A DNA stretch of 64,000 nucleotides, from NCBI RefSeq assembly GCF_049275935.1, contig NZ_CP184830.1:496001-560000 (forward strand), written 5' to 3'. The notes below the pieces were generated by a model. It was not told the DNA's origin. It searched no databases and was given only the letters and a program-made list of their open reading frames with translations. Positions 19,584-29,182 of the stretch are shown piece by piece. How positions within the stretch are numbered: the first letter of the stretch is position 1; each line of letters opens with the position of its first letter. This DNA comes from Endozoicomonas_A sp049275935 (GTDB lineage Bacteria > Pseudomonadota > Gammaproteobacteria > Pseudomonadales > Endozoicomonadaceae). A program made the translations under genes and the position numbers.

Positions 19584-19712
19584 ATAAGGTCTATAGTATC
19601 GGAATCAGGAGGAACTGATCATAGTGCACAGGTTTTAATGCAGAAATCCCGAACTGTTACTGTGGCGAAAGGCACTATAGAATAGCCGTGTCACAACTAA
19701 TCTGTACGTAAT

Positions 19713-20687
19713 ATGACTACTGACGAGCCGTTCATCTCAATTGGTCGCCGCACCGTTACCATGGAACTGGAAGCTGTTCAGAGCCTGATAGACAGGATCG
19801 ACAGCAGTTTTGCCAGTGCCTGCCGTGTTATGCTTGAATGCCGTGGCCGGATTATTGTCGTTGGCATGGGCAAGTCGGGACATATTGCCCGCAAGCTTGC
19901 TGCAACCCTCGCCAGCACCGGCACCCCTGCCTACTTTGTACACCCCGGGGAAGCCAGCCATGGTGATATGGGAATGGTCACCCATGAAGACGTGGTTCTG
20001 GCTCTTTCCAATTCTGGCGAAACCAGCGAAGTCATTACTCTATTGCCCCTGCTGAAAAGACTGGGCACCCCCCTGATCAGCATGACCGGCAACCCGAATT
20101 CAACACTGGCGAAAGATGCTGAAGCCCATCTCAACACCGGGGTGGAAAAAGAAGCATGTCCTCTGGATCTCGCGCCTACCTCGAGCACGACCACAGCCCT
20201 GGTAATGGGCGACGCACTGGCCATTGCCCTGCTGGAAGCCCGCGGGTTTACTGCAGAAGACTTTGCTTTCTCTCACCCTGGTGGCTCTTTAGGTAAACGA
20301 CTGCTTCTGAAAGTAAAAGACATCATGCACATTGGCAGACGGGTACCAGAAGTTCCCCTGGGCACACCAATGAGCGAAGCCCTGCTGGAAGTTACTCGCA
20401 AAGGCCTGGGCATGACCGCCATTGTCGATAACAAACGCCATGTCATTGGCATTTTCACCGATGGTGACCTGCGTCGGGCTCTGGACAAGGGCGTCGACCC
20501 CAAATCCACACTGATTGATGAAGTGATGACCAGCCACTGCAAAACCATCCACCCCGAGATTCTTGCGGCTGAAGCCCTGAAGATTATGGATGACCGGAAA
20601 ATCAATGCTCTGATCTGTGTTGATGATGACAATGAACTGATCGGTGCCATTAATATGCACGACCTACTGAAGGCGGGCGTTGTATGA
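19713..20687 (+). CDS. kdsD: Arabinose-5-phosphate isomerase
   Basis: Converts ribulose-5-phosphate to arabinose-5-phosphate, the first step of KDO synthesis for lipopolysaccharide. The 324 residues comprise a SIS sugar-isomerase domain (GMGKSGHIARKLAATLASTG near 54-73, SNSGETSEV near 106) and two C-terminal CBS domains (from about 205). Its stop overlaps the kdsC start (ATGA). First gene of kdsD-kdsC-lptCAB-rpoN-hpf-ptsN-rapZ-ptsO. Confidence 0.96.
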   Translation: MTTDEPFISIGRRTVTMELEAVQSLIDRIDSSFASACRVMLECRGRIIVVGMGKSGHIARKLAATLASTGTPAYFVHPGEASHGDMGMVTHEDVVLALSNSGETSEVITLLPLLKRLGTPLISMTGNPNSTLAKDAEAHLNTGVEKEACPLDLAPTSSTTTALVMGDALAIALLEARGFTAEDFAFSHPGGSLGKRLLLKVKDIMHIGRRVPEVPLGTPMSEALLEVTRKGLGMTAIVDNKRHVIGIFTDGDLRRALDKGVDPKSTLIDEVMTSHCKTIHPEILAAEALKIMDDRKINALICVDDDNELIGAINMHDLLKAGVV

Positions 20688-21220
20688 TCAGTTCTTCACT
20701 ACAATCTGCCGCCGCCAGGGTTCGTTTGGCTGTTTTTGATGTCGATGGTGTTCTCACTGACGGCAAACTGTTGTTTGGTGAGCATGGCGAATCAATGAAA
20801 ATATTCAATACTCTCGACGGTCATGGCCTGAAAATGCTCAAGCAGTCGGGTGTAAAAACGGCCATCATCACCGGCCGTCGATCCGTATTTGTTGAAAAAC
20901 GAGCCTCCGACCTGGGCGTAGATTTTCTCTATCAGGGCCGCGAAGACAAGTTTGTCGCTCTGAAAGAATTGCTTCAGGAAGAAGGGCAAGGTCTTAGCCT
21001 GGATGAAGTGGCCTACATCGGAGACGATCTGCCAGATCTTCCAGCCATTCGACAGGTTGGTTTTGGCTGCAGCGTTCCTAACGGGCACTACTACGTTCGT
21101 GAACACTCACCTGCTATCACTACTAATCGTGGCGGCGAAGGTGCAGCCAGAGAATTTTGTGATTTCATTCTTAAAGCCAAAGGCAAGCTGGATGACATGC
21201 TGGCCAGTTACCTGAAATAG
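20684..21220 (+). CDS. kdsC: 3-deoxy-D-manno-octulosonate 8-phosphate phosphatase
   Basis: HAD-family phosphatase of 178 residues that releases phosphate from KDO-8-phosphate. Motif I is VFDVDGVLTDG (nucleophile Asp at about residue 19), motif II the ITGR segment, and motif IV YIGDDLPD. Overlaps kdsD. A hairpin follows 19 bases after the stop, then a 318-bp gap before lptC. Confidence 0.95.
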   Translation: MISSSLQSAAARVRLAVFDVDGVLTDGKLLFGEHGESMKIFNTLDGHGLKMLKQSGVKTAIITGRRSVFVEKRASDLGVDFLYQGREDKFVALKELLQEEGQGLSLDEVAYIGDDLPDLPAIRQVGFGCSVPNGHYYVREHSPAITTNRGGEGAAREFCDFILKAKGKLDDMLASYLK

Positions 21221-21239
21221 AGAGTTAAAATACCCAAAA

Positions 21240-21274
21240 TATCGCTGTGATAGTTTTCCACCATTACAGCGATA
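21240..21274 (+). terminator. Possible terminator or attenuator after kdsC
   Basis: A 9-bp perfect stem (TATCGCTGT / ACAGCGATA) with a 17-base loop, followed only by CCTTTCC rather than a strong T-run. It may partly separate kdsDC from lptCAB. The remaining gap up to lptC holds no gene that I can see. Confidence 0.45.
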
Positions 21275-21538
21275 CCTTTCCATTCAAGCGTTTCTTTGAC
21301 GACAAGAAAGCACTACCGTTCAACTCTTCTTACGTAAGGCCGACAGCGAGTGTCTAGTATTTGAAAACATTCGTCTGCAGCCCCTGATGATCAAATAAAA
21401 TCATGGTAAACTGAATTCATTTGCTGCGAAAATGCTGCCGACTGCACAAACCGGGCATCATTTTCCTGAATGGCCTTCTTTTGTCGGTATCTGCCTTTGC
21501 AGACTCTGACCAGATTGTGACCCGGAGCCAATGATCTG

Positions 21539-22111
21539 ATGCCCAATCGGAACCTGATAATGATTGCTTTTCTGATGCTGATAATGGTCGGAGTTGGCTA
21601 TTGGGCTTATGACAGCAAACTCCATGTTGGGGTTCAGAAAAAACAGCCTCTGGTTCGTGAGAACGCTGACTACTATTTCATTGACACCAGGGTCACCCAG
21701 TACAACAAAGAGGGCGAACTGGATTACATACTGGTCTCAGACAGTATCACCCATTACCCGCACAATGACACAACGTTGCTGCAAACCCCTCATCTGGAGA
21801 ATTTCAATACCCCCGGAAAACCCATGGTGGCCGACGCCCTCTATGGCAAACTGTTGCCCGGCAGCGAGGATATAGAGCTCTGGGATGATGTGGTGATGAC
21901 CCAGACGAACCTCGGCAATGGTAGTAAGGTTCGAATAGACACTGATTTCATGACCATATACTCTGAAAAGGATCTGGCAGTCACTGATCGACCGGTACTG
22001 ATCACCAACGACACTGGACGTACGCGCGCCATTGGTATGGAGGCTTTCTTCAAGGAGAGTCTGGTTAAACTCAAGTCTAGGGTAAGAGGATTTCATGAGC
22101 CAAAGCCATGA
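21539..22111 (+). CDS. lptC: LPS export system protein LptC
   Basis: A 190-residue single-pass inner-membrane protein: transmembrane helix at about 5-25, then the periplasmic LptC beta-jellyroll (YYFIDTRVTQYNKEGELDYIL, and VTDRPVLITNDTGRTRAIGM near the end). It passes LPS from LptB2FG to LptA. Overlaps lptA by 17 bases. GGAG lies 11 bases before the ATG. Confidence 0.92.
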   Translation: MPNRNLIMIAFLMLIMVGVGYWAYDSKLHVGVQKKQPLVRENADYYFIDTRVTQYNKEGELDYILVSDSITHYPHNDTTLLQTPHLENFNTPGKPMVADALYGKLLPGSEDIELWDDVVMTQTNLGNGSKVRIDTDFMTIYSEKDLAVTDRPVLITNDTGRTRAIGMEAFFKESLVKLKSRVRGFHEPKP

Positions 22112-22682
22112 ACAGGCCAAGCGCCTTGATCCAAATGAGCGGCCAGACAGAAAGAGTCGTCGCAGAGGGGTCGAATATTACCTGATGCTGGGGGCCACGG
22201 CTCTGCTTCCAGTCATGGCACAAGCATTGCCATCTGACCGGCAGAAGCCTATTGAGATCGAGTCCAACACCGCCGATATCGATAACAAGAAAGGTGTATC
22301 CATCTATAAAGGCAATGTTGTGATGATTCAGGGCACCACCCGAATTACCGGAGACAAGGTGACCATCTATTCCGTCCAGCAGGAAGTTAAAAAAATTGTG
22401 GCAGAAGGCGACAAGGAAAGAGCTTACTACGAAGAACAGCAACCTGATGATCAGGGCATTCTGAAAGCCTGGGGTCATACTATCGATTATCAGGTGGCTG
22501 GCGATAAGATCCAACTGATCAAGCAGGCGCAGTTGACCCAGAAGGGTGATACCTTCACAGGTGAACGCATTGATTATGACCTGACCAAGCAGACCGTGAA
22601 TGCCAAGGGCAGTGAGAACAAAAGCAACCCGGATGGTCGGGTCAAAATGATTTACCAACCCAAACCTGAGAGCAAGCAGTAA
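22095..22682 (+). CDS. lptA: LPS periplasmic bridge protein LptA
   Basis: A 195-residue OstA/LptA-family protein. A long basic N-terminus (about 30 residues) precedes a hydrophobic segment ending near QALPSD, so the signal peptide is unusually extended or the true start is internal (the MLGATALLPVMAQA methionine). The core shows repeated beta-strand motifs (IEIESNTADIDNKKGVSIYKG, GTTRITGDKVTIY in part). It bridges LptC to LptDE. AGAGGA precedes the ATG at 22095. Confidence 0.92.
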   Translation: MSQSHEQAKRLDPNERPDRKSRRRGVEYYLMLGATALLPVMAQALPSDRQKPIEIESNTADIDNKKGVSIYKGNVVMIQGTTRITGDKVTIYSVQQEVKKIVAEGDKERAYYEEQQPDDQGILKAWGHTIDYQVAGDKIQLIKQAQLTQKGDTFTGERIDYDLTKQTVNAKGSENKSNPDGRVKMIYQPKPESKQ

Positions 22683-22782
22683 TACTCATATCCCATTACA
22701 CTCACTGCTCAACGACTGAACAGGCTTGAAAGGGCTGCCAGAAAAACGACAGCTAACTTTTAAACAGGAAGACAAACTCCGG

Positions 22783-23508
22783 ATGGCAACGCTTAAGGCA
22801 GAACATCTCAGTAAAAGCTACAAAGGCAGACAGGTCGTCAAAGATGTATCTCTGGCTGTCGACAGTGGTCAAATTGTCGGACTTCTTGGCCCCAACGGGG
22901 CAGGTAAAACTACCTGCTTCTACATGATTGTAGGTCTCGTAAAAGCAGACGGTGGACAGGTTGACCTTAGTGGCCAGAGTTTAACTCACGAACCTATGCA
23001 TGGCCGGGCCAGAGCTGGCGTAGGTTATCTGCCACAGGAAGTTTCTATTTTCAGGAAATTGACGGTCACCGATAACCTGCTCTCGATATTGGAAACCCGT
23101 TCCGACCTTTCCCGGAAAGATCGCATCGCAAAAATGGAGTCATTGCTGGAAGAGTTTAATATCAATCATATCAGGGACAATCCGGGTATGAGCCTTTCCG
23201 GTGGTGAAAAGCGCAGGGTAGAAATTGCCCGAGCTCTTTGCACTGACCCAAAATTTATTCTGCTCGATGAACCCTTTGCCGGTGTTGACCCCATTTCTGT
23301 TGGTGACATCAAGGCCATTATCACGCACCTGAAAGCCCGGGACATCGGAGTCCTGATTACCGACCACAATGTCCGGGAGACACTGGATATCTGCGAGAAG
23401 GCCTACATTGTCAGCGAAGGCACTATTATTGCCGAGGGTGATAGTCAGACTGTCCTGGCTAATCAAAAGGTTCGTGACGTTTATCTCGGGCATCAGTTCA
23501 GTCTCTGA
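22783..23508 (+). CDS. lptB: LPS export ABC transporter ATP-binding protein LptB
   Basis: A 241-residue ABC ATPase, the usual LptB length, from the ATG at 22783 (MATLKAEHLSKSYKG); an in-frame earlier start at 22726 adds 19 non-conserved residues. Walker A GPNGAGKTT is near residue 37, signature LSGGEKRR, Walker B FILLDEPFAGVDP, and the switch His lies in TDHNVRETL. It powers extraction of LPS from the inner membrane with LptFG. Confidence 0.96.
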   Translation: MATLKAEHLSKSYKGRQVVKDVSLAVDSGQIVGLLGPNGAGKTTCFYMIVGLVKADGGQVDLSGQSLTHEPMHGRARAGVGYLPQEVSIFRKLTVTDNLLSILETRSDLSRKDRIAKMESLLEEFNINHIRDNPGMSLSGGEKRRVEIARALCTDPKFILLDEPFAGVDPISVGDIKAIITHLKARDIGVLITDHNVRETLDICEKAYIVSEGTIIAEGDSQTVLANQKVRDVYLGHQFSL

Positions 23509-23765
23509 TCATCTCTTGACTGGTCTCGCGAAAGAAGCGGGCAAAGATGTTGAGCTGATTTATTTTCATACTCTTGTTCTGAATGTTGCATGGCTGACTT
23601 GATGAATCACTTTCCCGAAGCTTCAGATGTGATTATAATCCCAGTGACATGGAGAGTAGCCCAATCAAAATAATGAGCAGACACTGAGATATAACTGTCA
23701 GGCGCTGATGGCATCAAATCTGGCACCCTCAGTGCAGACACCGAAGTAAAGGTATACAGTTGCCT

Positions 23766-25220
23766 ATGAAGCCATCCTTACAGCTAAAAATGGGCCAGCA
23801 GCTGACCATGACACCTCAGCTGCAGCAGGCCATAAGGCTTCTGCAACTTTCCACTCTGGACCTTCAGCAGGAAATCCAGGAAGTTCTTGAATCCAATCCG
23901 ATGCTGGAGTCTGAAGAGTCCGTTGAAGAACCACCTGCATCTGGTGATGAAGGGGAACAGCCTGTTGACTTCAATGAAAAAGCAGAACAGCCCCCGGAAC
24001 CAGAAGAGCCCCAGTGGGCTGACAGCATACCCAATGACCTGCCCGTTGACTCCGGATGGGATGATGTCTATTCCAGCCTGCCCGCTGCAACCGATGAAGA
24101 ACATGATCCTTTTGCCCGCTCCCGGGCCAATGAGTCCCTCCAGGACTATCTGGAATGGCAGTTAAACCTGACTCCCATGACTGACAGAGACAGGCTGATG
24201 GGCCTGGCTGTGATCGAAGCCATCAATAATGACGGGTACCTCACTCACTCCCTGGAAGAAATTTATCTCTCGCTACAGGAACAGGTAGAGGAACTGGCGT
24301 TTGAAGAACTTCAGGTCATGCAACGACGGATTCTTCACTTTGATCCGGTGGGTTGTGCCAGCGCTAACCTGAAAGAATGTCTCGAAGTTCAACTCAATCA
24401 ACTGCCACAAGAAACCCACTTCCTGAAAGAAGCACGTCTGCTGATCCAGAATCATCTACAGGCTCTGGGCAGTCGTGACTATGCCCAAATCATGCGGCGT
24501 ACCCGTCTCAAAGAACATCAACTGAGGGAAGCCCTTAGCCTTGTTCAAAGCCTCAACCCGAGGCCCGGATCAGAAATCGGCCAGGCGGACACGGAATACG
24601 TCACCCCCGATATTTCGGTCACCAAAGTCAGGGACCGCTGGGCGGTTGAACTGAACTCAGAATCCCTGCCCAGACTTCGCATCAACAACAATTACGCCTC
24701 AATGGTGCAACGTGCCAACAACAGTCGTGACAATGTCTTTATGAAGAACCAGCTGCAGGAAGCCCGCTGGTTTCTGAAAAACCTGCAAAGTCGTAACGAA
24801 ACCTTACTGAAAGTAGCGGGCAAGATTGTTGAATTTCAGAAAGATTTTCTGGAGCAGGGTGAGCAGGCCATGAAGCCCCTGGTGTTGGCAGACATTGCTC
24901 AGGCGGTGGATATGCACGAGTCCACTATTTCCAGGGTCACTACACAGAAATACATGCACACTCCAAGAGGCGTGTTTGAGCTGAAATACTTTTTCTCCAG
25001 CCATGTCAGCACAGCCACTGGTGGAGAGTGCTCATCAACAGCCATCAGAGCCTTGATTAAAAAACTGGTATCCGATGAAAACCCTAAAAAACCACTGAGT
25101 GATAACAAAATCGCCGGCTTGCTGGGGGACCAGGGGATCAAAGTGGCCAGGAGAACCATCGCCAAATATCGTGAATCAATGAATATACCGCCATCGAATG
25201 AACGCAAGCAGCTTATCTGA
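23766..25220 (+). CDS. rpoN: RNA polymerase sigma-54 factor
   Basis: Alternative sigma factor for enhancer-dependent promoters, 484 residues from the ATG at 23766. The glutamine- and leucine-rich region I (MKPSLQLKMGQQLTMTPQLQ start) is followed by an acidic region II (about 45-120), the core-binding region, the helix-turn-helix and the C-terminal RpoN box ARRTIAKYR (about 461-469). It precedes hpf and the nitrogen-PTS genes as in most proteobacteria. A TATAAT at 23634-23639 in the 250-bp upstream gap could be its -10 element. Confidence 0.97.
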   Translation: MKPSLQLKMGQQLTMTPQLQQAIRLLQLSTLDLQQEIQEVLESNPMLESEESVEEPPASGDEGEQPVDFNEKAEQPPEPEEPQWADSIPNDLPVDSGWDDVYSSLPAATDEEHDPFARSRANESLQDYLEWQLNLTPMTDRDRLMGLAVIEAINNDGYLTHSLEEIYLSLQEQVEELAFEELQVMQRRILHFDPVGCASANLKECLEVQLNQLPQETHFLKEARLLIQNHLQALGSRDYAQIMRRTRLKEHQLREALSLVQSLNPRPGSEIGQADTEYVTPDISVTKVRDRWAVELNSESLPRLRINNNYASMVQRANNSRDNVFMKNQLQEARWFLKNLQSRNETLLKVAGKIVEFQKDFLEQGEQAMKPLVLADIAQAVDMHESTISRVTTQKYMHTPRGVFELKYFFSSHVSTATGGECSSTAIRALIKKLVSDENPKKPLSDNKIAGLLGDQGIKVARRTIAKYRESMNIPPSNERKQLI

Positions 25221-25390
25221 GCCTTCAGCGATTGAGGTAACAAGCCCTTATACCACAAATCGCCCCATAGATTTTTTGTCTCAGAACAGCGCTAACTGTC
25301 ATTGACAGTGATAGACTTTCAATCAGGGTTGCCCGTACAATCCCGGGGGCAGTCCAATGTCGAGAATCGGGATCAGCAGGAGAGCGTTAC

Positions 25391-25702
25391 ATGCAAGTCA
25401 ACATCAGTGGACATCATGTAGAGGTGACTGAGGCTCTGAAAGATTATGTCACCAAGAAACTCGACCGCCTTGCCGCCCACTTTGATCAGATTACAAACGT
25501 TCAGGTCACTCTGAGTGTTGAGAAACTGAAGCACAAAGTGGAAGCGACTCTACATGTTCGTAGGGCGGATATTAATGCAACCGCTGAGGCTGAAGATATG
25601 TACGCTGCCATTGATGACATGTCGGACAAACTGGATCGACAACTGGTAAAACACAAAGAGAAAACGCTTGACCGGCTACAGGGTGCCAACGGCCGCCTGT
25701 AA
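25391..25702 (+). CDS. hpf: Ribosome hibernation promoting factor, short form
   Basis: A 103-residue HPF/YfiA-family protein (MQVNISGHHVEVTEAL start; HKVEATLHV and AAIDDMSDKLDRQL in the second half). It binds the decoding site of idle 30S subunits and promotes 100S dimers. The short length lacks the C-terminal dimerisation domain of long HPF. Located between rpoN and ptsN, the usual place; GGAGAGCG lies upstream of the ATG. Confidence 0.93.
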   Translation: MQVNISGHHVEVTEALKDYVTKKLDRLAAHFDQITNVQVTLSVEKLKHKVEATLHVRRADINATAEAEDMYAAIDDMSDKLDRQLVKHKEKTLDRLQGANGRL

Positions 25703-25716
25703 GCATCGATCGTTGT

Positions 25717-26169
25717 ATGATTATTGAAAACATTCTAACCCCCGGGCGCACCCTCTGCGATGTGCAGGGGGCCAGCAAAAAGAAAATCCTGGAAATTGTT
25801 GCGGAAATCATCAATGAGCATGTTCCCGCTATCAAAACCAAGGATCTGTTTAACAAGCTGATTAACAGAGAGCGACTCGGTACCACCGGTTTGGGCAAAG
25901 GCATAGCCCTGCCTCACTGTCGCTCCAGTGCTTGTCAGCATCCTACCGGACTTCTGATCAAACTGTCTGAACCCATAGATTTTGACTCTGTGGACAAGCA
26001 GCCGGTCGATCTGGTGTTCGCACTTATTGTTCCGGAAGAAAATACTCAGGAACATCTCAATATATTGCAGGCTGTCGCTGAGCGCTTTCAATCAGAAGTA
26101 TTGTTAAGTCAGATGCGAGCGGCAGAAAATTCCGAGGCACTTTACAGCATCATCTGTTCCCCCATTTAA
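25717..26169 (+). CDS. ptsN: Nitrogen PTS EIIA component PtsN
   Basis: A 150-residue EIIA-Ntr domain with the active-site histidine in GIALPHCRSS near residue 67. It receives phosphate from NPr and regulates potassium transport and stress responses in related bacteria (family knowledge). It starts 14 bp after hpf. A bidirectional hairpin lies just after its stop. Confidence 0.95.
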   Translation: MIIENILTPGRTLCDVQGASKKKILEIVAEIINEHVPAIKTKDLFNKLINRERLGTTGLGKGIALPHCRSSACQHPTGLLIKLSEPIDFDSVDKQPVDLVFALIVPEENTQEHLNILQAVAERFQSEVLLSQMRAAENSEALYSIICSPI

Positions 26170-26188
26170 CGACTGTAGATAAAAAATA

Positions 26189-26224
26189 TTTTGCTTGCTG
26201 ATCTGATAACAGAAGCAGGCAAAA
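26189..26224 (+). terminator. Hairpin after ptsN
   Basis: An 11-bp stem (TTTTGCTTGCT / AGCAGGCAAAA, one G-T pair) with a 14-base loop, flanked by A/T-rich DNA on both sides (AAAAAATA before, TGTTTCTTG after). Probably ends part of the rpoN-hpf-ptsN transcript ahead of rapZ. Confidence 0.6.
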
Positions 26225-26434
26225 TGTTTCTTGCTCAGAAATCCTTTCTTCTTCACTTTTGTCACTACAAAGCCTATTTATCCTTCAAAACTGCATGGAA
26301 TAGAAATATCCGGACTATGCTAGAAATAAAAGAAAGCGACTGGTTCTAATCTCATTAGGTTTTGATAGACTTGCCTCACTCGGAACCAGGTGAGAGACCT
26401 GTTTACACAGTCAAACAATCGGGAAGGACACACC

Positions 26435-27292
26435 ATGAAGCTGGTCATCATCAGTGGACGTTCAGGCTCCGGCAAAAGCTCCGCCCTTCACGCCCTTGAA
26501 GATGAGGGTTTTTACTGTGTAGACAACCTTCCTGCCAGCATGCTGAATGATCTGCCAACCAATCTTAAAAGCAACCTGGTCGAACCGCACCGTATGGCTG
26601 TCAGCCTCGATGTTCGTAATGTGCCCGGCTCTCTGGAACGCTTCCCGACATTGTTGGAAAAGTTGAAAAAACAGGGGGTTGAGTGTCAAGTAATCTTTCT
26701 CGACGCAGACAGCAACACCCTGATGAAGCGCTATAGTTCGACACGCCGTCGCCATCCTCTGAGCAATGACAAGGTTTCCCTGACAGAAGCCATTAATCTG
26801 GAAAAGAAACTGCTGGCCCCACTGGCTGAAGAAGCTGATATTAGGCTGGACACTTCGCCACTGTCTGTCCATGAAATCAGAGAACAGATAAGACAACGAC
26901 TCTGCGGCTCCACCAGCAAAAGTATGACCCTGATGATCCAGTCCTTTGGCTTCAAGCACGGTATGCCAGTTGATGCCGACTACGTCTTTGATGTTCGCTG
27001 TCTGCCTAATCCTTTCTGGGTTGAAGCCTTAAGATCCTTCACTGGTCAGGATCAGCCAGTTAAAGATTTTCTGGCATCAGAACCCATGGTGAATGAGATG
27101 TTTGAAGATCTCAGCACATTCGTGGAAAAATGGTTACCAAGGTTCGAATCCGGACAGCGCAGTTATATGACGATTGCGATCGGATGTACCGGGGGGCAGC
27201 ACCGTTCCGTATTTATTAGTGAAAAACTGGGCGAGTGGCTCAAAGAACGTTTTGACTGTGTTCAGGTCAGACATCGGGAGCTTTCCAAATAA
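26435..27292 (+). CDS. rapZ: RNase adapter protein RapZ
   Basis: A 285-residue P-loop protein (Walker A GRSGSGKS at about 8-15; E. coli RapZ has 284). The C-terminal half carries SFGFKHGMPVDADYVFDVRC and GCTGGQHRSV. In E. coli it delivers the sRNA GlmZ to RNase E and so controls glucosamine-6-phosphate synthase. The ATG at 26435 has GGAAGG 8 bases upstream; an earlier in-frame start at 26390 is not supported. Its stop overlaps the NPr start (TAATG). Confidence 0.95.
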   Translation: MKLVIISGRSGSGKSSALHALEDEGFYCVDNLPASMLNDLPTNLKSNLVEPHRMAVSLDVRNVPGSLERFPTLLEKLKKQGVECQVIFLDADSNTLMKRYSSTRRRHPLSNDKVSLTEAINLEKKLLAPLAEEADIRLDTSPLSVHEIREQIRQRLCGSTSKSMTLMIQSFGFKHGMPVDADYVFDVRCLPNPFWVEALRSFTGQDQPVKDFLASEPMVNEMFEDLSTFVEKWLPRFESGQRSYMTIAIGCTGGQHRSVFISEKLGEWLKERFDCVQVRHRELSK

Positions 27293-27561
27293 TGATCCAG
27301 AAGCAGATCACCATTATTAATAAACTTGGTTTACATGCTCGGGCAGCATCCAAATTTGTTTCTACAACGACGGCTTTTGCCAGCCAGGTGAAGGTGAGCT
27401 TTAACGGCCGTGAAGTGGATGGGAAAAGTATCATGGCCGTCATGATGCTGGCTGCTGGAAAAGGCTCTGTCCTTGATTTGACATTTGAAGGCCATGATGA
27501 AGAAGAGGCCTGTTCGGCTCTGTGCAATCTGATCAATGATTTTTTTGAAGAGGGTGAGTAG
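27292..27561 (+). CDS. ptsO: Nitrogen PTS phosphocarrier NPr
   Basis: An 89-residue HPr-like protein with the phosphorylated histidine in NKLGLHARAASKF (His16) and a Ser in the GKSIMAVM segment. It carries phosphate from EI-Ntr to PtsN. Coupled to rapZ by a one-base overlap. A weak hairpin (AGCTTTGCC / GGCAAAGCT at 27608-27640) follows. Confidence 0.94.
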   Translation: MIQKQITIINKLGLHARAASKFVSTTTAFASQVKVSFNGREVDGKSIMAVMMLAAGKGSVLDLTFEGHDEEEACSALCNLINDFFEEGE

Positions 27562-27686
27562 TCACCCTTTTCATCATTAAATCCCTGTTTATACTGGTCT
27601 CTCGAAAAGCTTTGCCAGAGATTGAAAGCCCGGCAAAGCTAACAAAGAATGACATGTGAAATGACTGAGTCTGACTATCAGACTTG

Positions 27687-29108
27687 ATGGTTAAAAGAAC
27701 AGAAGTTCGATACTCAGACACTTCTACCAAAAAAACCGGATACGCATCTATGGTTCAACAGCTACAACTGAGTATCGGAGACAAGGCATTTCAGGAGCTC
27801 AACGAAGCCCTTGAGCACGGTGTTTCTCCTGAACTCAGGCGTATGCTGAATGGTCTTCCGGCTCCGGATGCGGCACACCTGCTTGAATCTTCCCCTCCCA
27901 AACTTCGCAGCCTTCTCTGGCGCCTGATCGATCGAGAGATGGAAGGCGACGTATTGCAGGAGCTGAGCGACGAAGTCCGGCAGTTTTTCCTGGACAGGAT
28001 GAATGTGGCAGAACTCAAAGTCATTACCGAAGGTCAGGACGTTGATGACATAGCTGACTTGCTACAGCAGCTACCCGACGCCATCACCCGAAAAGTGCTG
28101 GATTCTATGGACAGCCAGGACCGGCAACGGGTAGAAGCCGTTCTCTCTTATCCGGAAGACACAGCCGGTGGACTGATGAATACTGATGTCATCACCATCC
28201 GACCCAGTAGTACGCTTGATGTTGTGCTTCGTTACCTCAGGCGTCACAAGGATATTCCGGAGATGACAGACAGTCTGTTTGTCGTCAACCGCAGAGACGA
28301 ATACATTGGGGCATTGCCTTTATCCGTTCTCCTGACCACATCCCCTTCAGCCACAGTTTTTGAAGTAATGCAGACCGATCTGAAACCTATCGCTGCCGAT
28401 ATGGAAGACAGCCAGGTTGCGCAATTGTTTGAACGGCAGGATCTGGTATCAGCACCAGTAGTTTCGGAGCATGGTCAGCTTCTAGGCCGCATTACGATTG
28501 ACGACGTGGTAGATGTTATCCGGGAAGAAGCCGAACACTCCATGATGAGCATGGCAGGCCTGGATGACGATGAAGACACCTTTGCTCCCGCACTGAAGAC
28601 AGCCCGTCGGCGTGCAGTCTGGCTGGGTATCAACCTGATAACAGCCTTTATTGCCGCTTCTGTCATAGGTATGTTTCAGGCTACCATAGACAAGGTCGTT
28701 GCCCTGGCTGTCCTGATGCCCATTGTTGCAGGAATGGGCGGCAATGCTGGCGGACAGGCTCTGACCCTGGTGATTCGGGGCATGGCACTGGGCCAGATCA
28801 GTCGGACCAACCTTCGATGGCTGCTCAGTCGTGAATTAATGGCAGGGTTTCTCAATGGCGTACTCTGGGCTGCTCTGGTTTCCCTGATTGCCTACTTATG
28901 GTTTCATGACCCGGTCATTTCTCTGGTGATCGCCTGTGCTATGATCATCAATCTCAGCACTGCCGTTATTGTCGGTGCCAGCCTGCCCGTTGTTCTCAAA
29001 TCCATGAACATAGATCCCGCATTAGCTGGCACCATAATACTAACGACAGTGTCCGATGTTGTTGGATTCCTATCCTTTCTGGGACTGGCGGCCTTGTTTT
29101 ATGGCTGA
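27687..29108 (+). CDS. mgtE: Magnesium transporter MgtE
   Basis: A 473-residue protein with an N-terminal helical superhelix domain, two CBS domains (about 150-275; PEDTAGGLMNTDVITI marks the first) and five C-terminal transmembrane helices with GGNAGGQALTL, the conserved MgtE pore segment. It is a Mg2+-gated Mg2+ channel in the inner membrane. No strong ribosome site is visible at the ATG at 27687; the methionine at 27750 (MVQQLQLSIG) is an alternative start. Confidence 0.94.
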   Translation: MVKRTEVRYSDTSTKKTGYASMVQQLQLSIGDKAFQELNEALEHGVSPELRRMLNGLPAPDAAHLLESSPPKLRSLLWRLIDREMEGDVLQELSDEVRQFFLDRMNVAELKVITEGQDVDDIADLLQQLPDAITRKVLDSMDSQDRQRVEAVLSYPEDTAGGLMNTDVITIRPSSTLDVVLRYLRRHKDIPEMTDSLFVVNRRDEYIGALPLSVLLTTSPSATVFEVMQTDLKPIAADMEDSQVAQLFERQDLVSAPVVSEHGQLLGRITIDDVVDVIREEAEHSMMSMAGLDDDEDTFAPALKTARRRAVWLGINLITAFIAASVIGMFQATIDKVVALAVLMPIVAGMGGNAGGQALTLVIRGMALGQISRTNLRWLLSRELMAGFLNGVLWAALVSLIAYLWFHDPVISLVIACAMIINLSTAVIVGASLPVVLKSMNIDPALAGTIILTTVSDVVGFLSFLGLAALFYG

Positions 29109-29182
29109 CACTGCAGTCTGTCTGCTAACTCTTTATCATTGAAACAGCTTTAACTGATCCTCAGTAGCGACATACAGCGGTG